Part shown: piece by piece, positions 55,640 through 64,000 of the stretch
How positions within the stretch are numbered: position 1 is the stretch's first letter
Layout of the letters: every line of letters begins with the position of its first letter
Source: Lycorma delicatula
Lineage: Eukaryota > Arthropoda > Insecta > Hemiptera > Fulgoridae
Reading direction: 5' to 3'
Length of the DNA stretch: 64,000 bases
Assembly: GCF_047948215.1 (NCBI RefSeq)
Contig: NC_134462.1
Span: 113,163,937-113,227,936, forward strand
Translations under genes and position numbers: made by a program
The notes under the pieces: generated by a model
Seen by the model: the letters and a program-made list of their open reading frames with translations, nothing else
The model's database searches: none
What the model was told of the DNA's origin: nothing

Positions 55640-56210
55640 TCTCACAAGAATAAATAATTGATACATAAATAACGTCAGGGATTGCTACTCCATAGAAACA
55701 AACGAACTGTATTCAGGATTTATCTGGATGAATCAAAGGAAATCGTCACAGAATACAGTAATATACAGAGCAGCATCCGAGAATACACAATTAATATACG
55801 ATAAAAAAGCTGACAACACAGTTATAGTTAAGTTCTGCAACTGTGGGTTGTTTCTGAAGCACGGCTTACACACAGATACACACATAACTTAATTTAAAAT
55901 ATTTATCTTTTTATTTAAATATATTCTTTCGTTTATTTAATTCAATGATTCTAACTAAAACGCGCCCGGATGACATATTTAATTGGCGCGGGTGTGACAA
56001 TACTAGCGGCGACGGTCGGCACTAACTAAACTAATGTAATTGCACAACAAATTTCGCTTATACGGTCGACAGATTGGTGTAGGTTCAAGGTTTAACGCAT
56101 CAGGTACCGAGTGGACCGGGCGATCGATTTCGAGACTGGGTCTCGAAATCGAGTTACCTATTTTATACTTTAAATATTATTCATTCAATTCTACCGCTTA
56201 TCTGTGACGT
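55640..56210. other. Spacer with a GC-rich patch and a hairpin
   Basis: From 55960 to 56160 the DNA is CpG-rich (aaacgcgcccggatgacata; ctagcggcgacggtcggcac). It contains a perfect hairpin at 56124-56152: tcgatttcgaga, loop ctggg, tctcgaaatcga. It may be part of an LTR or element terminus; no partner copy exists in the window. The rest is unassigned. Confidence 0.45.
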
Positions 56211-56680
56211 CACAACATTGCAGATGACTACAATAGCATTTTTTGTGGTGGGGGTGCGGATTTTGCAAAAAAAAAATTTTTTTCAAATATTGTTAATTTT
56301 TTATGTTTAAAAAATGTGCCAAAGAAAAATATGACCTTAATTAGGCGAAATCACGAGATACTGAGGATGACGTTACTCTACACCTTTACCCCCTTGACCT
56401 TTTAAGTTGAAAATTTAACGGCATCAATGCGCCATGCATAGAAGTAATCTGATCACATTTGGTCAAAATCAGTCCAGTAGTTCTGGAGGTATAAGGTAAT
56501 TTAGAGAGCGACTACGAAAAAACACACACACACACCACACGTACATATGAACACCCGGTTATTTGGTTTTTTGTGTTCCTTAGGTGTCATAAGTCAAGAT
56601 CCTGTGAAACCCGCTTATGCCCAAATTGGACCGATTACAATACTCCTCCTTAGAGAGCTACACCTCTGCTATAACGCTAA
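56210..56680. repeat. Sentence-like dispersed repeat fragment
   Basis: Holds the phrases ggtcaaaatcagtccagtag, followed by a short CA run, and cccaaattggaccgattaca. Phrases of this style (a gaccgat/aatcggtc motif near catac or CA runs) are common in arthropod interspersed repeats, and related ones occur near 26240, 47160 and 63400. No coding sequence. Confidence 0.4.
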
Positions 56681-57124
56681 CTAGACGGGAAAGAAAAAAT
56701 TATGAGGAAGAAATAAATTTTTACTGGGAATAGAAAGATCAAACATTATTGTTGTTATAAGAGAAATTACTCCCTTATAGTCGTCATTTCCTTTATTTAC
56801 ATTAACAAAAACAAAATAATATAAGTGATGTAGCAATTTGTAACGTAATAATAACAATAACAACATGGTAATGGTACACATATTATTTTTAATCAGCATT
56901 TAACCTGAAAACATAATAATAATAATAATAATAATGACAACAATAAGTAACAACTTTATAGTTTAGCTAAAAAAACCAATATAAAAACGGTTACAACAAA
57001 AATAAATTGTCATTAAAAAGATTACATTGTTAATTGACATATTAATAAAGATTAGACTCCTGACAATTATTATTATTATTGTTATAGAATTTACAATAAA
57101 AATAATAAAACCCGTTTTTAAAAT
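56681..57124. other. AT-rich spacer with TAA repeats
   Basis: A TAA tract at about 56911-56934 and ATT runs near 57070. A 72-codon minus frame is chance. Confidence 0.5.
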
Positions 57125-57560
57125 TGGTTTAATAGATGGAACAAAAAAAGGTACTTTTACGAGCCCAGTGAAAATTTCATCATGCTAAAAAATTCATTGA
57201 TACGATGTAATAGAAGAAAAGGGTAGAAAATAGTATCAGAAACCGAATGGAATGAGAATTTCTTAGTTGAAAAGACTTTAACCTCTGAAACAGGCCCGGC
57301 TATTACGCGGGTAGGCTTCAATTTCTGGGAATTGCGGCCGGGATAGGGGCGCACCGTTTCGAATTCCAATCAGTAAAGAAGTGAGTGAACTAGATAGAGC
57401 GGCGGTACCCACCTCTTGCAGTACCTCAGTCGTACTGCCGTGTCGGTGGGGCGCATTCCACAGCTGATAGCGAAGTACTTCTTTTCCTATCTAAAAAACA
57501 CCCCCAATTCCCTTCTATACTACACGGTGCTCCCCTCCTCACACTACTTACTATCAACTT
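57125..57560. other. Moderately GC-rich patch, unidentified
   Basis: 57290-57470 is CpG-containing (attacgcgggtaggcttcaa; gcggccgggataggggcgca; gtgtcggtggggcgcattcc). Short frames on both strands (70-82 codons) have no recognised domain. It might be an element leader or a host exon too short to judge. Confidence 0.35.
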
Positions 57561-57664
57561 CCTGTTTTCGCAACCTACTTTTTTTCCATTTACACTTTTA
57601 CAAAACTGATGGAATCAAAGCACGTATTAACACTATTCTGTATGGAAAATGTACAACTAAATAA

Positions 57665-59585
57665 AAAATAAAACACGTATCCGTAAATGCGAATAAACAA
57701 ACATCAAATTAGATTTTTTTCAATTTTTGAAAAAACAACCCACAATAAACCGCTGTTTGTACATCATTACACGACGAAATAACTAAACAATAATTATAAA
57801 TTTTATTCAGCTACTTTCCATTATATTAATTTAGACGTTGTAATAAATAAAATGTATGATGATAATTATTTTTAATAATTAAAAAATATTCCTTTCTCTG
57901 ATAATAAATTTCAAATTATTTTTCAGAAAAAAATAATCCTACAGAACATTATTTGTGATATAATCAAAAATATACAGACTGTTAGGAAGTTTAATGTTGT
58001 ATAAATCTTTATTTCAAATACTCATTAATATTTAATTATTTCTGAAGAAACAGGAGCGCAAATTATAATAGTTTACTAACGAATGAAAGTACCATTTAAG
58101 TTACGAACTCTCATAACTCGGTCAATTTTGGTCGGACAGAGTAGAACAAAAAAGCAAATGATCATGAATTAAAACTCCTAAAACTTTTATATGTAAAAGT
58201 TTCATTCTGAGGCTTTCTCAAAACGTTATTTATACAAGATGAACACAAAAAAGAAATGCGTATATGTGTACATATGTATCTATTTACAATTGGATAATAC
58301 TTCAAAAAACTGTAGCTGGATCACTTTTAATTGTAGAAAGTTTTTTCAAAAATGTTATTTTTTAGGAATTTCATATGATTTTCAGAAAAAGAGTTCATGG
58401 ATATCCTAGAATATATAATTTTTAAATTATTCACAATAACGATAATGCAGTATCGTTTGGACTAGTGTAACAGCAATATATATATATATAAGGTTGTAAT
58501 AATTGAGGATATTATAATTACTTATATTTGGTCAAGTAGTAAAAAGATTTTCCGTATTTATTCATTTAATATTTTATTTATTATTAATATTTATATATTT
58601 AACAACTCGAAGACCGATTAACCTATTAACTACTTATATCAGCTCCTGCTACTTGTCGGAGAGATCTTAGTCCTTTCCCCCTATGAAGTAAATATTGTTA
58701 ATTAATTCTTCATGGATTTCTCTTGTTATAAAAGATAAACGTATATAAAAATGTTATATAATCAATATACTCACTTTGCCTTTTAATTATGAACCATTAG
58801 TTAATCAGATATGTACCCTAAAAATATTCTATAGAAAGAGAAAAAAAAAAGGTGCAATATTCAAAATCTCAGTATGTACTGTCGCGTGTTTAGCAGCTCG
58901 ATTAGGATATTGAGAGGTTGACAATTTAGAATGTTTATATAATTCGAGTTTATTGGTTTAAAATGGTCATAATTATAACCAGACAAATTAATAATAACAA
59001 TGATGATAAATACAATAATGATAATAAGTGACAATTAATGAACACAAATATTTATATAGTAATTACAACCGCAATAATAATCAGGATAACAGTACTAATA
59101 ATAATAGTAATAAACGATAATAATATTACATTCAATAATATTAAATCAAACAATTAATACATAATATAGTACATGTATAATACATAACGTAATCAACAAA
59201 GTATAACAATGAAAATATTACACATAAATTGTCAATAGTAAATAATAAATACAGATTACACACAGGACAGAGTTCAAAATAAATAATCGTTCAGAATTTA
59301 TTCCAGGTAGATAAATATAAAACTAGAATTCAGACCCATTAAAAAAAGAAACCCTTTTTAACCACTATTCTTGTATTAACAAGCAATCGAATAGTGTTTA
59401 TTTGCAAATATCTTTGCTATCTACCTCCAACAGTTTTTGAATGAAGTTTATTGCATTATTTCTTTGACATATACACCTGTAGTTTTAATGTAACTCACCG
59501 ACAGTATTTCTGGTTTACTGGAATTACTCGTGGCGTCATCTTACTCGTATCGAACTGGATTCAAGACTCTCTTTCGCTGGACACA
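57665..59585. other. AT-rich spacer, nothing recognised
   Basis: ATA/ATAA-rich sequence with imperfect trinucleotide runs around 58975-59115. No gene or element ends. Confidence 0.55.
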
Positions 59586-59586
59586 C

Positions 59587-59589
<3 letters not shown>

Positions 59590-59649
<60 letters not shown>
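59590..59649. repeat. TA microsatellite, about 60 bp
   Basis: Pure TA tract followed by cacatatatat. The frame across it is an artefact. Confidence 0.97.
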
Positions 59650-59657
<8 letters not shown>

Positions 59658-59689
59658 TATATTCTAACATTCTAGAAAACCTTATCTCA

Positions 59690-60430
59690 CGCTCGGTAAT
59701 AATCTCTTTATGTCATTACTTTGTGTAACTTTCCTTATTTTGTCAATTTTCAAGCCTTCATCATTGTCATTTCCTATTCCTTTAATCTAAATTTCCTCGA
59801 ATTGGGCCTTTTTCAAAATCTATCTCGATCCGTGAACCATATTTTTTCCATTACTGTAACCATATCTCTTCTCTAGTGCACTTACTCATCACCGTATTCA
59901 TCGGTCTACACTTTGATCTTCTTTACCTTTTTCCTTTACATGCTTATCCGGTTTGTAATCTTTCCTCATCCATCCTTTCAATATGTCCATACAACCTAAG
60001 GTTTGATCTTCCGATTGACTCGACAAGACTTCTCTGTTTCAGTTCGTCTTTTAATCATAATGCTCCTTATCCTATCCCTTCTTGTCTTCTCTAACGTGCT
60101 TCTCTTGAATTTCATTTCTGCTGCCTATACTCGACCCTCCATCTTTCTGCCGCCTGTCCAGGTTTCTATCGCGTAGGTAAGAATTGGTTCAATGTTTTCT
60201 TTATCATAACACTGTTACATTGCAAAGGTATTTCCTTTTTCCAGGCCATACTTTGCATACTCTGATAAATTCCACTTACTTTTTGTACTTATTTCTTTAA
60301 CCGTTCTCCCATCCTCACAAAAAATTGTTCCCAGATAGATAAATTCTTCTACCTTTTCTATTTTTCTACCATTCATAGTTATGTCCGTTGAAGTTCCCTT
60401 CTTTCTGTCTTGTTCCGATTTTAGTAATTA
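59690..60430 (-). pseudogene. LINE reverse-transcriptase C-terminal half
   Basis: On the minus strand from about 60430: RTRQKEGTSTDITMNGRKIE, then KVEEFIYLGTIFCEDGRTVK, then ISTKSKWNL, a stop, and YDKENIEPILTYAIETWTGG. After another stop come AAEMKFKRSTLEKTRRDRIR, DELKQRSLVESIGRSNLRLY and GHIERMDEERL near 59970. These are successive blocks of the thumb and C-terminal region of an insect non-LTR retrotransposon (usual forms FVYLGSxxxxDG, YACETW, AAEMRFLRxxxGxTRRDRIRN, RWYGHVxRMDEERxP). Several stops and frameshifts. The strand, domain extent and style differ from the Jockey-like copy at 21715. Confidence 0.85.
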
Positions 60431-60444
60431 CTCGAATAGTTTCA

Positions 60445-61530
60445 TGCAAGTTCCTCATTATTTCGAGAATAATATCAAATTTAAACAAACACCTTCTTTC
60501 CTTACATATAGTGTTGAAATGATTATTCACGGTAATTAAGTTTTACAACTTTTGTTTTAAAATTACATTCATATGAATAAAAGAGGAACTAAAATTTTCA
60601 AATTTTGTATAAATCTTGAGGTCTTTACGAGATGGAGAAAATGAAATATATTTTATTTTAGTATAAAAATTACTATTAAAATATAAATAAGAAATACATT
60701 TAAAAAACATCACCTGCGCATTTATTTTTTGTACAATTAATACAAAATTTTTTACTATACTTATATGAAAATACAAAGTGCTGTTACAATACTACAAACG
60801 AATATAAACAGAATTTAAAAAAAAACGTTATTATTTAATTTAAAAAAAAAAATCACATATAGCTAAACTTCTTAATCCTTCTTAAATACAATTACAAAAT
60901 ATCAGGATATTAAATATTCGATCATAAATAATTAAATTTTTTATCTGAACATTAACCTGTAAAAATAATATAAAGCTTCACCAAAAGTAGATATATTAAT
61001 TAATTAAAAGTTTTAAATCCACAGAGTACAATATTATAAAAGTATACAGAAAATGAAAATTAAAAAAAAAATAAATAAAAATCGACTAAAATCATCAACA
61101 AAATGAATCAATCATTAAATTATTATATAATTAATTAATCCTCCATTCGGTTACCTAATCATACGATATTTTAATCTCATTAAAATTACATATATATATC
61201 TCAAGCTATTTTATAAAAAATTCATGAGTTATTATAATCTTTATTCAATAAATAGTCAATGAATCATCAGGGGGTGATACTTATCAATAATTCTGTTATT
61301 CGCTTTGATGGATCACTCTCAATAAATTAGCGACATCATCATCAATCATAATAGTAAAGGAAGAAATTCATAACTTCTATTCCGATACACTGATTATTTA
61401 TTTATACAAATATTTTATTTTTATCTACGTGAAGTAATATTTAAATAAATAATATTATTTAATTCATATTATCCTTTATTATTTATCAGTTAATTACACC
61501 GTAATTAAATGTAACATGAATATAATGACG
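60445..61530. other. AT-rich spacer, nothing recognised
   Basis: Extremely AT-rich, no supported feature. Confidence 0.55.
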
Positions 61531-61700
61531 GTGCCGGTTTCCGTGGTGCGATTGTTAGCGTCTCGGCCTTTCGACGGGAGGTCCCGTGTTCGAATCCCGG
61601 TCAGTTATCGAATTTTCACACGCTACAAAAATTGCCATTCATCTCATCCTCAGAAGCAATACCTAATGGTGATACCGAAGGTAAAAAACGAAAACGGGGG
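61531..61700 (+). mobile_element. SINE family C, well-preserved copy
   Basis: Head gtgccggtttccgtggtgcg, A-box side gattgttagcgtctcggcct, B box cccgtgttcgaatcccggtc (a near-perfect Pol III B box), body cgaattttcacacgctacaa, tail cattcatctcatcctcagaa and cctaatggtgataccgaagg. Ends in an A-rich then G-rich run. No clear target repeat. The 72-codon frame here is a by-product. Confidence 0.88.
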
Positions 61701-64000
61701 GAAACGAAGCTTAAATTTGATCAAGTACTATTGAAAATAACTGGCTTATATCAAAAGTAAGCACCTCCTAAACATGACAGATAATTTTCTATCCTGCGAT
61801 CAGATATTGTTATCGACAAAAAAAAAAATTAAAGTAAAGATGAAAATATTGGTAATATTTACTACCTTAAGAATCAAATATTATTTATAAATTAAACTAA
61901 TTATATATTTCGTACCAGTATGATCGATTTCAGTAACTTTGTGAAGAATATATTATACCTATCTAAGCCTAAGTAAAAAATTATGACAATTTCCGGGCTC
62001 AAAAATGATTAAGAATTGATTCTTACTGTTTACACAATTTTTTATTCAAATAATGAAAATTTTATATAGTAAAATCAATTTTAATGAACTTATTTTAAGG
62101 ATAATTTGCTTCTAAGGAATATAAGAAAACGAATTCAAAGAAACGATATAAATTGACTAAAGTAAGGAATTTCTTAAGAAAGTCGAAAAAATTTTCTTGA
62201 ATTTTCCAACAAACCCCTTTGAAAATCATATTAATATTCTGTTACATTAATAGTTTAATTTGTTTACATCCAAATTGTTGTACATAGCGTACCACAGGGA
62301 CACTACTAGTTGTTTTGTTTACTCCATATATACAAAATAAAGAATTCCGTCCAAGTAATAAAATTATTTCATATCCTGATAAAGAATGTTAGCTTTTAAT
62401 CTAAAGAACAAAACTCACTAAACTGTGATAAATTTAAAGGAATATTTAAAAAATTAATGAAAATAAACCAAACTAATATTAGTTGATTATTCGTCAGTAA
62501 CCAAAGGATTAAAAAAAAGCGTTTCTCTACAATAAATACTGTGAAACAAATTACAGTCTTAGGTACGAATATGAATAATAATTATCCTAGTCAAAACACA
62601 ATGGTGAAATGTGTTCTAGGATCTTTAAATATCTATTAGACCGGTGTAAAACGGTATAACGATACCAAATTTATTATTTACTTGTACTACCAGATGATCA
62701 AATGCTATTTCTAATAATTAGCCTATCCATATGTTGAGGTATGCTACCTTTGTGCAGTTGAACTAGGCGTTTTATTCCAAAACAAGACTCTAAGAATATT
62801 ACTTAACAATAAATGAAGCAAAATTTGTAGAAATCTTTTTAAAAAAAATTATTTCATTTAAGATACTCTGACGTTGAAAAATCATACATACAAAAATAAT
62901 AGTATAAGAATTCAGTAATTGGTTTCTACGAGTTTCCTAGAATAAACGTAGTTTAAAAACAGCCAGATTCATAAAGATGCCAAAGTTTTCAACAAATTAT
63001 TTCTTCAAATTCGGCAGCTTACAGGTAGAGCTGTCAAAAAATCTTCTTTAATTAAGGAAGTACTCAATAGCGGAGCTCCAAAATGTTACAATTATTAATG
63101 TTTTTACTATTATTATATGTTTTCTGTACTTGTCTCTCTTTCTTGTAAATATATTAATTTTTAAATAAATTATAGTTTTTTCAATATTGCTATAATTACA
63201 TTTAAATTTTGTACATTCTATGTATTGTACTAACTATGTATCAACCAATTTACCGTATAATAGTGCATTTAGTGTATAATAGTTTTATTGCTTTAAATAA
63301 TTTTTAGTGGATTTCAAAATTGTTTCAAAACCGCTACTGCGCACGATGATGTTTATAAACGTATGTATATATAATACTTTTTCATCCGCTGTACCGGACG
63401 CAAATCCGAACCGACTTTGACGAAACTTGAAGGGGTGATATAAATCTATTGGGAATAGAAGACTGTTGATTTTGAAGTGAATCGGTTCACAGGAACCAAT
63501 TCGCTAAAAACCCTGTAACAGCCTTTATTACATAAAATTATTCATCTACCAGTGAATACTACAATACTAAGTGGACAGTGATGAAGAATCACATTCGCAG
63601 ATTAAGTTTTAATTCATCTATTCTATTCATTTTAGTTAGTTAAAGTAATAAAATCAGTTGAAAATATTTTATTGTAATTAATTAAATTCATTTTTTTAAC
63701 TATATTCCGTACGTATTTTGTTACTAAATTTTTTTTTGTAATTGGAAATTTATCAAAGTTATACACCAAATTTATAAAATCGTAATTTTGAATTTTATCT
63801 AACTTTTCTCAAAAAAAGCAGACTCAGTTCTCAGAACCATTTAAAAAAATAATAATTTTCAACGGTTTTTGAAATTTTTATGGTGCGGTACACAGACTAC
63901 CAGGAAAAGTCAAAACTGTAACGGGGAATATTACCCTTCACTACCAGACCGATTGACAGATGGATGCTATTTAGGCTAAACGTTCACATTCGTCCAAAAA
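61701..64000. other. AT-rich spacer to the window end; one repeat-like patch
   Basis: Nothing is recognised up to 63330. From about 63330 to 63520 the DNA is sentence-like (cgcaaatccgaaccgacttt; gacgaaacttgaaggggtga), as in other dispersed repeats of this window, and 63880-64000 continues in that style. No frame of interest. Confidence 0.45.

Overview
The window is AT-rich eukaryotic nuclear DNA, almost certainly from an arthropod and probably an insect. Evidence: mariner-type transposons of the kind found in insects, Jockey-like and other non-LTR retrotransposon remnants, several tRNA-derived SINE families with target-site duplications, hAT and Penelope-like remnants, and long TA and CA microsatellites. 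The abundance of old, nested, decayed elements fits a large insect genome; a hemipteran is my guess, from general impression only. I found no intact host protein-coding gene, rRNA, tRNA gene or CRISPR array. Nearly every open frame is short and is either a fragment of a transposon protein or chance.

Layout. 1-8000: a SINE inserted into a long-TIR MITE, an unclassified dispersed repeat, a SINE carrying a nested poly(A) insertion, a transposase scrap and a GC-rich 33-bp minisatellite. 8000-13100: a non-autonomous hAT element (8077-8918) next to a dead mariner-like copy, then a mariner-like element (11227-12654) carrying a large internal inverted duplication. 13500-19100: SINE with perfect 12-bp target duplications, LINE scrap, and a full-length dead mariner (17384-18673). 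20500-22800: two sets of LINE reverse-transcriptase remnants plus SINEs. 24600-31700: CA tract, diffuse repeats, SINE, full-length dead mariner-like element (28172-29464), more SINEs and a poly(A) insertion with 12-bp target duplications. 32500-37150: SINE, an unidentified GC-rich 1-kb stretch, and a 1.3-kb fold-back structure. 37500-40300: a cluster of SINEs.

40562-51187 may be one large composite. Inverted repeats of about 350 bp lie 10 kb apart. Just inside the right one is the decayed copy of a multi-copy arthropod gene of unknown function, and inside the interval lie a Penelope-like fragment with a GIY-YIG domain and an unclassified repeat. 51190-64000: long GT/AC tracts in inverted orientation, a LINE 3' end, the second hAT copy (53381-54282) with matching 8-bp duplications, a LINE C-terminal remnant on the minus strand and two more SINE copies.

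There are no operons or pathways here. The story is layered transposition: LINE machinery probably mobilised the SINEs and poly(A) insertions, while mariner, hAT and fold-back DNA elements are all dead or non-autonomous. Boundaries rest on terminal repeats and target duplications read by eye; those without such support are approximate.
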